A DNA stretch of 9,488 nt from Woeseiaceae bacterium (GCA_022866645.1 JALHUQ010000404.1:1-9488), one strand, 5' to 3'; shown: positions 1 through 7,440, counted from the first letter of the stretch. Program-made: numbers and translations. The notes: generated from the sequence alone by a model not told the origin.

Positions 1-83
1 CGTCCCAGTCGAGAAGTCAGGCGAGAAGCTGAGCGTCGGAGACTCGTCGCTAACTATGATCCCATTGCCGTATATGACCAAGC

Positions 84-106
84 TTGACTAGCCCAGGCTT
101 AGTCAA
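84..106 (-). terminator. Hairpin at the lysS stop, possible terminator without U-tract
   Basis: Arms TTGACT+AGC and GCT+AGTCAA (minus strand) form a nine-pair stem with one bulged A (position 100) and a four-base loop; it includes the lysS stop codon. No run of T follows on the minus strand, so it is not a canonical intrinsic terminator. It could stabilise the 3' end or be a weak transcription end. Positions 1-83 beyond it show no gene or other structure I can support. Confidence 0.3.
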
Positions 107-1619
107 ATACCTCAGGTCGCATGTGCGGGAAAAGCAGCACATCGCGAATTGATGCCGAGTCCGTCAGCAACATCACGAGTCGATCGATTCCGATGCCAAT
201 TCCCGCGGTTGGTGGCATACCGAATTCGAGCGCCCGAATGTAATCATGATCAAACGCCATGGCCTCATCGTCGCCGGCTTCCTTGTTTTCGACCTGGGCG
301 CGGAAACGCTCGGCCTGATCCTCGGGATCGTTTAACTCTGAGAAGCCATTTGCGATTTCGCGGCCGGCTATGAAAAACTCGAATCGGTCCGACACAAACG
401 GATCGTCGTCGTTCTTGCGCGACAGTGGCGAAATTTCCGTTGGGTAATGGGTAACGAAGGTCGGTTCGCGCAGATGCTCTTCGCCCGTGGCGTCGAATAT
501 CTCCATCTGCAACCTGCCCGCGCCGTAGTTATCGTGCACCTGAATATTGAGTTTTTCGCAGTACTTAACAAGATAATCGCGGTTGCGAATTTTCGACATG
601 TCGAATTCCGGATTGTAGGTCCTGATCGCGTCCTCGACCGTCATACGTTTGAACGTCTTGCCGAAATCGAATTTCTCGCCCTGATAATTGACGATCGTCG
701 TACCGAGAACGGCTTCTGCCATGCCGTGCAGCATTGCTTCGGTCATTTCGATCCAGTCGCTGAAGTCGGCGTAAGCGCGATAGGCCTCCATCATCGTGAA
801 TTCGGGGTTGTGCTTTGTTGAAACACCTTCGTTGCGAAAGTTACGATTGATCTCATAGACGCGGTCAAAGCCGCCGACAATGAGTCGTTTCAAATTCAGT
901 TCAGGCGCAATCCGCATATAGAGCTGCATGTCGAGTGCGTTGTGATGCGTCGTGAACGGGCGCGCGTTCGCGCCGCCCGCTATCGTTTGCATCATGGGTG
1001 TTTCGACTTCCATGAAATCTGCTGCTTCGAGGAACGACCGCATGTAGGTGATGATCTGTGAGCGCGTTCGAAAAACGTGTCGACTGGATTCGTTGATAAT
1101 CAGATCAACATAGCGCTGCCGATATCGAGTCTCCTGGTCGGACAGACCATGCCATTTTTCAGGCAACGGTCGCAGTGACTTCGTCAGTAACCGGACGCTA
1201 TCCGCCATCACTGTCAGCTCGCCCGTTTGGGTTCGGAAAAGCTCGCCCTGCGTTCCAACGATGTCACCGACATCCCACTTTTTGAAGGCCTGGTAAACAC
1301 CGTCAGGCAAACGATCACGCTCCAGTCGTACCTGTATCTGACCGGACCGGTCCTGCAACTTGATAAAGCTTGCCTTGCCCATGACCCGCTTCGCCATCAT
1401 GCGACCAGACACGGAGACGTGAGTGTGCCCGTCACGCAGCGCTTCGTCTTCGTGCGATTCGAAAGTCTGGTGTAACTGCCCCGCCAGCGCATTGCGCCGA
1501 AAGTCATTCGGGAATGCGTTGCCACTTTCACGCAAAGCATCGAGCTTGCTGCGCCGCTCTGCGATCAGCTTGTTTTCGTCGACCGGAGGTCTGTTGTTTT
1601 GTTTGTTGTCGTCGCTCAC
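99..1619 (-). CDS. lysS: Lysyl-tRNA synthetase, class II
   Basis: Charges tRNA-Lys with lysine in the cytoplasm using ATP. From the GTG start it is 506 residues, close to E. coli LysS (about 505). An N-terminal OB-fold for anticodon binding lies near residues 67-103 (VSVSGRMMAKRVMGKASF). The class II catalytic core follows: motif 1 (FMEVETPMM, about 202-210), motif 2 (FRNEGVSTKHNPEFTMME, about 261-277) and motif 3 (GIGIGIDRLVMLL, about 473-485). The stop is TAA at 99-101. The frame stays open to a TTG at 1638-1640, which overlaps the prfB stop and would add seven residues. I prefer GTG at 1617-1619 because it has a GGA about seven bases upstream and gives an MSDDNKQ start like E. coli MSEQ. 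It is the last gene of the rpfE-recJ-prfB-lysS run; prfB-lysS adjacency is also known in E. coli. Identity is certain; only the start is open. Confidence 0.97.
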   Translation of the reverse strand: MSDDNKQNNRPPVDENKLIAERRSKLDALRESGNAFPNDFRRNALAGQLHQTFESHEDEALRDGHTHVSVSGRMMAKRVMGKASFIKLQDRSGQIQVRLERDRLPDGVYQAFKKWDVGDIVGTQGELFRTQTGELTVMADSVRLLTKSLRPLPEKWHGLSDQETRYRQRYVDLIINESSRHVFRTRSQIITYMRSFLEAADFMEVETPMMQTIAGGANARPFTTHHNALDMQLYMRIAPELNLKRLIVGGFDRVYEINRNFRNEGVSTKHNPEFTMMEAYRAYADFSDWIEMTEAMLHGMAEAVLGTTIVNYQGEKFDFGKTFKRMTVEDAIRTYNPEFDMSKIRNRDYLVKYCEKLNIQVHDNYGAGRLQMEIFDATGEEHLREPTFVTHYPTEISPLSRKNDDDPFVSDRFEFFIAGREIANGFSELNDPEDQAERFRAQVENKEAGDDEAMAFDHDYIRALEFGMPPTAGIGIGIDRLVMLLTDSASIRDVLLFPHMRPEVFD

Positions 1620-1636
1620 TGCCAAGTCCGTTCTAT

Positions 1637-2732
1637 TCAAAATCCGTGTTTCAGGCTTGCTTCGATAAACCTGTCCAGCCCGCCATCCAATACTGCCTGA
1701 GTGTTACCGGTTTCGACGCCGGTACGCAAATCCTTGATGCGACTTTGGTCGAGGACGTAGTTCCGAATCTGGCTGCCCCAGCCAACATCGGCCTTGTTTT
1801 CCTCAACAATGGAGGCCGCCTGTCTTCGTTGCTGCATCTCTAATTCATACAATTTTGCTTTCAGCTGATTCATCGCCGTGGCTTTGTTCTTATGTTGCGA
1901 ACGGTCATTCTGACACTGCACCACGGTGTTGGTTGGCAAGTGTGTGATTCGCACTGCCGATTCCGTACGGTTGACATGCTGGCCGCCTGCGCCGCTCGCG
2001 CGGTAGACGTCAATCCTAAGATCAGAAGGGTCAATTTCAATTTCAATATCATCGTCAACTTCCGGCGAGACAAAAACCGATGCAAATGAAGTGTGCCGAC
2101 GGTTCCCCGAATCGAAGGGTGACTTTCTGACCAGTCGATGCACGCCGGTTTCGGTGCGCAGCCAACCGTAGCTGTACTCGCCAACAATGTGTACCGTCGC
2201 GCTCTTGATACCGGCGACTTCGCCGGCCGACGCTTCGATCACTTCGGCCTCGAAGCCGTGCGCTTCAGCCCAGCGCAGATACATACGCAGAATCATCTCG
2301 GCCCAGTCCTGAGCTTCCGTACCACCGGCGCCCGACTGAATATCAAGATAGGCGTTATTGGTGTCCATCTCGCCCGAGAACATGCGACGAAATTCCAGGC
2401 CAGCTACGATTGCTTCGAGTCTTTCGACGTCCGCGACGACTTCATTGACGGTACCTTCGTCGTCTTCGTCGACGGCCATCGCCAGCAATTCGTCAGCGTC
2501 GGCCAAACCCGACGTGAGTTCATCGACTCCCGCTACGACCTGTTCCAGTCGTGACCTTTCCTGACCCAGCGCCTGTGCACGATCCGGCTCATCCCAAACG
2601 TTCGGCTGTTCGAGCTCGCGCTCAACCTCAGTCAGTCTTTCCGCCTTCGCCTCATAGTCAAAGATACCTCCTCAACGCATCGGTGCGTTCAGTAAGGTCG
2701 GCTATCGAAAGTTTGATCTGGCTGGTTTCCAT
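1637..2732 (-). CDS. prfB: Peptide chain release factor 2 (RF2), with programmed +1 frameshift
   Basis: RF2 recognises UGA and UAA stop codons in the ribosomal A site and triggers peptide release. The gene is read in two frames. Zero frame begins at ATG 2730-2732 and encodes 24 residues (METSQIKLS...ALRRYL) up to TGA at 2658-2660. Reading then shifts +1 to GAC (2657-2659) and continues DYEAKAERLTEVERELEQ to TGA at 1637-1639, giving 364 residues against 365 in E. coli. The downstream frame alone would give only a 289-residue protein from an internal TTG, which would be a mis-call. Stop-recognition tripeptide SPF is at about residues 204-206, and the catalytic GGQ loop (ASGAGGQHVNRTESAVRITH) is at about 249-251; both agree with E. 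coli positions. It lies 43 bp after recJ and just upstream of lysS, so probably in the same operon. The frameshift makes it autoregulated by RF2 level. Confidence 0.97.
2657..2672 (-). promoter_or_regulatory. RF2 programmed +1 frameshift signal
   Basis: On the minus strand the sequence reads AGG AGG TAT CTT TGA C. A full Shine-Dalgarno-like AGGAGG (2667-2672) sits at the usual short distance before the slippery CTT (2661-2663), the in-frame UGA (2658-2660) and the following C (2657). This is the conserved prfB recoding site: when RF2 is scarce the ribosome pauses at the poorly read UGA-C, and the upstream SD pairing with 16S rRNA promotes slippage from CUU to UUU. The E. coli element as I recall it is AGGGGGUAUCUUUGAC, so this copy differs only in having AGGAGG. 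The protein sequence on both sides matches RF2, so this is not a sequencing error. Confidence 0.95.
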
Positions 2733-2775
2733 GCTCGTTACTTCAAATCGTTGGGTGGAAAAGGCCGCGATCTTA

Positions 2776-4494
2776 TCACGCGGAGCTGCCCCGCAAGGGC
2801 GTAATTTGCTCGACGACCAGCTGTGGGTTTTCGACGCCACGAAATTCATTCACGTCCAGTGTGTAAGCCAATTGCACCATTCCCCGATAAACCGGCCCCG
2901 CCTGATTGAACGCGATCGCATCAACAATACTGCCACCATCCGCCGAACGCACCCGCAATTTCAGGTGGTTTTCGCCGACGGTACGTTGTTCAACAACGTC
3001 GAAATCACCGCTCCACATTGGCTCCGGAAACGCCGATCCCCACGGACCAGCATCGCGCAGTGAGCGAGCAAAGCCGAGATTGAGCGCCGATTGCGGTAAT
3101 GCCCCGTCGGTGACGATCGCGCCACTGAAGTCAGCACCCGGGTACAAACGCAACATTTGCTGCGCTGCGACGCGCTTGAACTCGTCCAGCGCGGACTCCG
3201 CGATCGTCAGACCGGCCGCCATCGCGTGACCACCAAATTTCTCAATCAAATCCGGTTTGACGGTCGAAATCGCCTCCAGCAAATCACGAATATGCACGCC
3301 GGCTATAGACCGCCCTGAGCCTTTCAAGCGATGCTCATCCTCGCGCGCAAACGCGATGACCGGGCGATGGCAGCGCTCTTTTACGCGCGCGGCTATGAGC
3401 CCGACGACGCCCTGATGCCAGCTACTGTCGTACACGCATACGCAGCTCGGCCAACGTTGTTCGCCCAGCGTGTCAACATAGCGAAACGCCTGCTCCCGCA
3501 TCGTTGCTTCGATGTCTCTTCGTTCGCCGTTGATCTGATTCAGAATTCGCGCGTACTCATTTGCAGTGTCCGCGCTGTCCGTCAACAGGCATTCAATGCC
3601 GATGGAAATATCTTCAAGCCGGCCCGCCGCATTGATCCGTGGGCCCACTGCGAAACCGAGATCGGCACTAACGCAACGCGACAAGGACCGGCCCGATTGC
3701 TTCAAGAGTGCTTCGATACCCGGTACGGCCTGGCCGCCCCGCATACGCATCAGGCCCTGCTGTACCAGCACGCGATTGTTGTGATCCAGTGGTACAACGT
3801 CCGCCACGGTGCCGAGGGCCACGAGGTCCAGGTATCGCGCCGGCACTTTCGCCGCGCCGCGCTGCCCCGCATCTTCGAGCATGCGCCCGACACGGGCCAT
3901 CAAATAGAAAGCAACGCCGACACCGGCAAGATTGCGGCTCGGAAATTGGCTGCCGACGAGGTTAGGGTTGACGATAACCGCGGCGGCCGGAAGCTCGTTG
4001 CCGGGCAAATGATGGTCCGTCACCAGCACCGGAATACCGAGCTCGTTCGCTCTCGCTACACCCGCAATACTGGAGACGCCGTTGTCGACGGTGATCAGCA
4101 ATTGCGGCGAGCGCCTGGCAGCAACCTCAACGATTTCGGGTGTCAGGCCGTAGCCATATTCGAAGCGGTTCGGTACGAGGTATTCGACGTCTTTAAAGCC
4201 GAATTCGCGCAGACAACGTAAAACCAGCGCGGTACTCGTAGCACCATCAACATCGAAATCACCAACGACCGTAATGCGATCATCGCGCTTCGCGATGACA
4301 AGGCGCGCCGCTTCATCGATGTTCTCGAGAGCACTCACTGGTGCAAGTCGCGCAAGACTGTAGTCGAGTTCCTCAGCCGTCGTCAGGCCACGCATAGCGA
4401 ACAGTCGTGCATGCACGGGATCAACGCCAGCGAGGTTCTCGAGCACCGATTTCATTGGCGCTGGCCGGCAAACCACAGGTCTCAGGGTTTTCAC
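2776..4494 (-). CDS. recJ: Single-stranded-DNA-specific exonuclease RecJ
   Basis: 5'-to-3' single-strand DNA exonuclease acting in RecFOR recombination, mismatch repair and base excision repair. From GTG 4492-4494 it is 572 residues (E. coli 577). DHH phosphoesterase motifs are in order: VVGDFDVDGATSTAL (about 76-90), LITVDNGVSS (about 133-142), VTDHHLPG (about 158-165) and LVALGTVADVVPL, with metal-binding aspartates and histidines intact. The DHHA1 domain follows (LKGSGRSIAG, KFGGHAMAAGLTI), then a C-terminal OB-fold ending VQLAYTLDVNEFRGVENPQLVVEQI. The GTG start overlaps the upstream rpfE-type stop by one base (TAGTG), suggesting translational coupling. An upstream TTG (4534-4536) would run 43 bases into that gene, and an ATG at 4453-4455 would remove 13 residues; no start has a strong ribosome-binding site. 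Confidence 0.96.
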   Translation of the reverse strand: MKTLRPVVCRPAPMKSVLENLAGVDPVHARLFAMRGLTTAEELDYSLARLAPVSALENIDEAARLVIAKRDDRITVVGDFDVDGATSTALVLRCLREFGFKDVEYLVPNRFEYGYGLTPEIVEVAARRSPQLLITVDNGVSSIAGVARANELGIPVLVTDHHLPGNELPAAAVIVNPNLVGSQFPSRNLAGVGVAFYLMARVGRMLEDAGQRGAAKVPARYLDLVALGTVADVVPLDHNNRVLVQQGLMRMRGGQAVPGIEALLKQSGRSLSRCVSADLGFAVGPRINAAGRLEDISIGIECLLTDSADTANEYARILNQINGERRDIEATMREQAFRYVDTLGEQRWPSCVCVYDSSWHQGVVGLIAARVKERCHRPVIAFAREDEHRLKGSGRSIAGVHIRDLLEAISTVKPDLIEKFGGHAMAAGLTIAESALDEFKRVAAQQMLRLYPGADFSGAIVTDGALPQSALNLGFARSLRDAGPWGSAFPEPMWSGDFDVVEQRTVGENHLKLRVRSADGGSIVDAIAFNQAGPVYRGMVQLAYTLDVNEFRGVENPQLVVEQITPLRGSSA

Positions 4495-5465
4495 TATTCG
4501 ACCGCCGCATCGAGCAAGCGAGAACTGCGGCGCCAAACACGTAGCGTATGCGAGCGGCGAATATGAGCACGCAATCCATCGCGGAAAAGCAGTGTCAGAC
4601 TGCTGAGGCGCCCGGAATGCAGCGCCGCTCTGAGCTCATGCAAGCAGGTCTCGAGCAGCTCCGCGCTGTCATCGAACTCCGGCGTCTCAGCAACAAACCC
4701 GGCCACTGACTGATCGAGACACTTCGATATGCTGCCCGGCCAGTGTTCTGTAACGGCGGTTGCCGAATACCAATAGCCTCTCAGCAGCCCATCGTCAGAG
4801 AAAAGCGGCGGCTGCGGCCGCGTGATTTTTTCGGGCGCCGTACCACCGCCCCACAGCCACAAGGAATTAACTGGCGGCAGTCCGCTCGCTACACGTTGCA
4901 GATTCACCTCGTGTTCATGCAAAGCCATCTCGATTTCACTAAGCAATGTGCGATGGCTAGCGGTGTTCTTGCCGTCCGGCAGAAAAGTGTCCGGCCTTTG
5001 CTGATCCACCACGTAGGACGGCATAGTGGCCGTTGCGATGGGCCGAGCGGAACTCAGATAACAGCAGGACCCCAGCCGCATAAATCCGATTTTCTTGTCT
5101 TCGGCCAACGTCGTTTGCAAGTGATCAATCAATAAGCGCATTTGAACAATATCCACGCCCGTCCCCAGAAGCGCGTGCAAACACAGGTGATCGAGACGCG
5201 GCTCCAGATACACCGGATCGGCCGCGGCGATCCAGTAGGTCGGGCGGTCGCCCGTCTGCCCCCACATCCTGAGCGCCGCGAATCCGTCGTCGGGGTACGG
5301 CAGTCCGATTTCCTGGATGATGCGTGCGAGCAGCTCCTTCGGACCGGGTTCGTAGGTGAGATCCGACTGCGCCAGCCAAGCCTTCAGACTCGCATCCCGC
5401 AAACGGCCGTTGGAGACGGGGGGCAGTGCGACGACTGCTGCTTTTTTGTCATATGATGCGTGCAT
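4494..5465 (-). CDS. rpfE: RpfE-type regulatory protein (phosphoglycerate-mutase-related family)
   Basis: A 323-residue soluble protein without signal peptide or membrane segments. I assign it to the RpfE-type family because of an internal WIAAADPVYLEPRLDHLCL segment (about 78-96), a Leu/Trp-Gly motif NSLWLWGGG (about 200-208) and its position directly upstream of recJ-prfB-lysS, which is the gene order I recall for rpfE in Xanthomonas and Xylella. Members are often annotated as regulatory protein or as cofactor-independent phosphoglycerate mutase-like; I see no intact metal-binding catalytic set to support a mutase. In Xanthomonas rpfE is linked to the rpf cluster controlling extracellular enzymes and polysaccharide, but its biochemical role is not established. 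Start ATG 5463-5465 is 29 bp from the start of the divergent gene; stop TAG overlaps recJ. Family call is from memory of motifs and synteny; function is unknown. Confidence 0.72.
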   Translation of the reverse strand: MHASYDKKAAVVALPPVSNGRLRDASLKAWLAQSDLTYEPGPKELLARIIQEIGLPYPDDGFAALRMWGQTGDRPTYWIAAADPVYLEPRLDHLCLHALLGTGVDIVQMRLLIDHLQTTLAEDKKIGFMRLGSCCYLSSARPIATATMPSYVVDQQRPDTFLPDGKNTASHRTLLSEIEMALHEHEVNLQRVASGLPPVNSLWLWGGGTAPEKITRPQPPLFSDDGLLRGYWYSATAVTEHWPGSISKCLDQSVAGFVAETPEFDDSAELLETCLHELRAALHSGRLSSLTLLFRDGLRAHIRRSHTLRVWRRSSRLLDAAVE

Positions 5466-5494
5466 TGTTGGCGCAGATGGTAAGGGAAGCGCAT

Positions 5495-5863
5495 TTGAAA
5501 TTCACAAGAGAATTGCCGGGCACACTCACCATACGCAGCGTCGGCAAGGACGGCATTCGTATCAACGACCGCTTGTGGTCAGAAACCATCGCCCTGACCC
5601 CGCAGGAAATAATTGCTACGTGGATGCCCGTGCCTGTCGCAGAGCTCGTTGAAGACGATTTCGCTGCACTACTCGCAAGCTCGCCGGAGTTGGTTATTGT
5701 CGGCACCGGCGCAAAAGGCGTATTTCCGCCACGTGAGCTGATGTTTGCTTTCGCGCGCCGCGGCGTAGGCCTGGAAGTCATGGACACCGCTGCCGCAGCG
5801 AGGACGTTTAACGTGCTGGCCGGTGAAGGCCGCCGCGTTGCAGCCGTCTTATACCCCGGCTAG
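5495..5863 (+). CDS. Mth938-like / Xcc1710-like (DUF498) protein
   Basis: The only plus-strand gene. A small single-domain protein of 122 residues from TTG 5495-5497. Hallmarks of the Mth938-like fold are ELVIVGTGAKGVFPPRELM (about 66-84) and GVGLEVMDTAAAARTFNVL followed by EGRRVAAVLY near the C-terminus; the GTG...FPP and MDT..A.RT.N motifs are typical. The family is widespread but its biochemical role is poorly defined; eukaryotic relatives include the mitochondrial complex I assembly factor NDUFAF3. Start choice: an AAGGGA at 5482-5487 lies seven bases before the TTG and yields MKFTRELPG, a normal family N-terminus. ATG 5477-5479 is the main alternative (128 residues). Longer in-frame starts back to 5426 would overlap the divergent gene and add no recognisable sequence. 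It converges on rpoS, sharing the CTAG stop bases. Confidence 0.88.
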   Translation: MKFTRELPGTLTIRSVGKDGIRINDRLWSETIALTPQEIIATWMPVPVAELVEDDFAALLASSPELVIVGTGAKGVFPPRELMFAFARRGVGLEVMDTAAAARTFNVLAGEGRRVAAVLYPG

Positions 5864-6696
5864 TCGAGAATGGCGTCACCGGAAATACCATCACTTTCCA
5901 TCATGCTGCGCAGGTTCTCTAACGCATCGAGCTGAATTTGCCGCACGCGCTCGCGGGTAACGCCGATTTCAGCGCCGATTTGTTCCAGCGTCGCGCGACG
6001 GTGACCGTGCAATCCGAAACGCCGTTCCACTACGACTCGTTGTTTCTCATTAAGCTCCCACACACAGTGATCAACGATTTCGCGCATCGCAGCCTGTTGC
6101 ACGCAATACGGTGGTTCAGCGTCACGCTCGGCATGCAACGCGTCAACGGGCTCGTCACCATCTTCATCCGACAGCCCGGCGCGTAGCGTGACGCGCTGGT
6201 GCAAGCCCAACAGGTACTCCACTTCTTCGGCATCACGCTGCAAATAATTTGCGATATCAGGGATGGTCGGCACGCGTTCACATTTCTGCCGTAATTGCCG
6301 CGCGGCACGCAAACAGGTACTGAGATCCTTGATAATATGAATGGGCAATCGCACCGTTCGCGACTGATTCATTATCGCCCGCTCGATATTTTGGCGTATC
6401 CACCAGGTCGCGTACGTCGAAAAACGAAATCCCCTTTCAGGATCGAATTTCTTCACGGCATGTATGAGTCCGAGATTGCCTTCTTCGATCAGATCCAGCA
6501 ACGGCACTCCGCGATTGAAATAACGCCTGGATATATTGACGACGAGTCGGAGGTTGCTTTCGATCATGCGCTGCCGCGCCGCTTCGTCGCCAAGCTGTGC
6601 CAGTCTCGCGACACGCTTTTCTTCATCCGCGCTCAGGAGTGGCGCGATCCCAATCTCGTCCAGATATTGCTGTGTCGGGTCTAGCAGTCGTCCCAT
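5860..6696 (-). CDS. rpoS: RNA polymerase sigma factor RpoS, short N-terminus
   Basis: Group 2 sigma-70 family factor directing RNA polymerase to stationary-phase and general-stress promoters. The 278 residues cover region 1.2 (DPTQQYLDEIGIAPLL, from residue 6), region 2 with the core-binding and -10 segment (LLDLIEEGNLGL, GFRFSTYATWWIRQNIERAI, 66-108), region 3 (LPIHIIKDL, 117-125) and the region 4.2 helix-turn-helix (TLEQIGAEIGVTRERVRQIQ, 236-255). Aligned by eye with E. coli RpoS (330 residues) the offset is 50 with no gap through residue 123, so region 1.1 is absent. Lys123 corresponds to E. coli Lys173, used by RssB for proteolytic control. Start ATG 6694-6696 follows AGGGG at six bases. 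Upstream in frame are 19 codons with no ATG, GTG or TTG before the nlpD stop. The position after nlpD confirms RpoS over other sigma factors. Confidence 0.93.
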   Translation of the reverse strand: MGRLLDPTQQYLDEIGIAPLLSADEEKRVARLAQLGDEAARQRMIESNLRLVVNISRRYFNRGVPLLDLIEEGNLGLIHAVKKFDPERGFRFSTYATWWIRQNIERAIMNQSRTVRLPIHIIKDLSTCLRAARQLRQKCERVPTIPDIANYLQRDAEEVEYLLGLHQRVTLRAGLSDEDGDEPVDALHAERDAEPPYCVQQAAMREIVDHCVWELNEKQRVVVERRFGLHGHRRATLEQIGAEIGVTRERVRQIQLDALENLRSMMESDGISGDAILD

Positions 6697-6702
6697 CCGG
6701 TT

Positions 6703-6707
6703 CCCCT
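6703..6707 (-). promoter_or_regulatory. rpoS ribosome-binding site deciding its start
   Basis: AGGGG on the minus strand, six bases before ATG 6694-6696. It is the best Shine-Dalgarno in the 57-bp nlpD-rpoS gap and fixes the short RpoS start. A CCCT at 6716-6719 (minus strand) could pair with the AGGG across an eight-base loop and partly mask the site; that pairing is only four base pairs and is an inference. Confidence 0.7.
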
Positions 6708-6753
6708 CTGCAAGCAGGGCTGCATGGGAATCATGGCGTTGTAGCTTGTCGAA

Positions 6754-7440
6754 TTATCTCGCTGGCAAAAATTGTCGCGGGTTAACCGGCTTGCCGTTGC
6801 GTCTAATTTCAAAATGCAGTCGCGGCTTGCGTTCCGGCCCCTCACCCATAGTCGCGATTTTCTGGCCCTTTTTTATTTGATCGCCTTCTTTGACCAGTAG
6901 CGACGCGTTGTACCCGTAGGCACTCAGGTAGGTGTCGTTGTGTTTGAGAATAATAAGCTTGCCGTAACCGATCAGTCCACTGCCCGCATAGATCACGCGA
7001 CCGGACGCCGCAGCGTAAATAGGCTGGCCGGCCTTGCCGTTGATCAGAACGCCCGTGCCGGTGCCAGGCTTTGCGCCAAAGTCGATGTTGATATGACCTG
7101 CGGTCGGCCAGGACCAGTCCGGCGATGGCAGTGACGGGATGGACGGCAGCGGTTTCGGTGCCTGACGAGTTGTTCCACTTTCCGACTTTGCCGTCTGGCG
7201 ACTGCTGGCCGCCGGCCCGTTGAGCTTTAGAGCCTGGCCCGGGTAAATAAGTGAACCATTGCCGAGGCGATTCCATCGCGCCAGGTCTTCTGTGTTCTTG
7301 CCGTAGCGCCATGCGATCGAAAACAGCGTTTCGCCCTTACGGACGATATGCGTTTGTCGATTATCCTGCCAGGACGATTGCGTTGCGCAGGCCGTGATCA
7401 ACACACAGGCAAACATTGCTGTGTAGCGGCGTAATGTCAT
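6754..7440 (-). CDS. nlpD: NlpD-type lipoprotein: LysM plus degenerate M23 (LytM) domain
   Basis: Envelope lipoprotein that in E. coli activates the amidase AmiC for septal peptidoglycan splitting. It is 228 residues. The N-terminal signal (MTLRRYTAMFACVLITAC) has a lipobox with Cys18 as predicted lipidation site, followed by Ala, not Asp. A LysM peptidoglycan-binding domain covers about 31-74 (HIVRKGETLFSIAWRYG...LIYPGQALKL). A Pro/Ser/Thr-rich linker runs to about 110, then the LytM domain to the end. Zinc ligands are missing: the usual HxGxD is replaced by GTGTGVLI and the HxH pair reads RLHFEIR, as in E. coli NlpD (RLHFEIRYKG), so it should be a non-catalytic activator. The ATG overlaps the yqaA stop (TAATG) after CGGGGA. 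An upstream GTG in yqaA would add seven residues before the signal and is unlikely. In E. coli the main rpoS promoter lies inside nlpD. Confidence 0.94.
   Translation of the reverse strand: MTLRRYTAMFACVLITACATQSSWQDNRQTHIVRKGETLFSIAWRYGKNTEDLARWNRLGNGSLIYPGQALKLNGPAASSRQTAKSESGTTRQAPKPLPSIPSLPSPDWSWPTAGHINIDFGAKPGTGTGVLINGKAGQPIYAAASGRVIYAGSGLIGYGKLIILKHNDTYLSAYGYNASLLVKEGDQIKKGQKIATMGEGPERKPRLHFEIRRNGKPVNPRQFLPAR

Noticed and set aside
2658..2849. A separate 63-residue minus-strand gene ending at 2658
   Set aside because: Its last 24 codons are the RF2 N-terminus before the programmed frameshift; the part upstream of 2732 overlaps the recJ 3' end in another frame.
3331..4221. A long plus-strand open frame (296 codons) opposite recJ
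   Set aside because: It lies wholly inside recJ, shows no recognisable domain, and such antisense frames are common in GC-rich coding DNA; RecJ motifs prove the minus strand codes.
5452..5457. TATGAT as a -10 box for the plus-strand DUF498 gene
   Set aside because: It matches five of six consensus bases and is well placed for the TTG start, but no acceptable -35 lies 16-19 bases upstream, so it is not called as a promoter.
5426..5494. N-terminal extension of the DUF498 protein to 5426
   Set aside because: It would overlap the start of the divergent rpfE-type gene, lacks family similarity, and the AAGGGA ribosome-binding site lies downstream of it.
6697..6753. Hidden N-terminal region 1.1 of RpoS upstream of the ATG
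   Set aside because: Only 19 codons are open, no standard start codon occurs, and the translation (FDKLQRHDSHAALLAEGNR) is too short for a 50-residue region 1.1.
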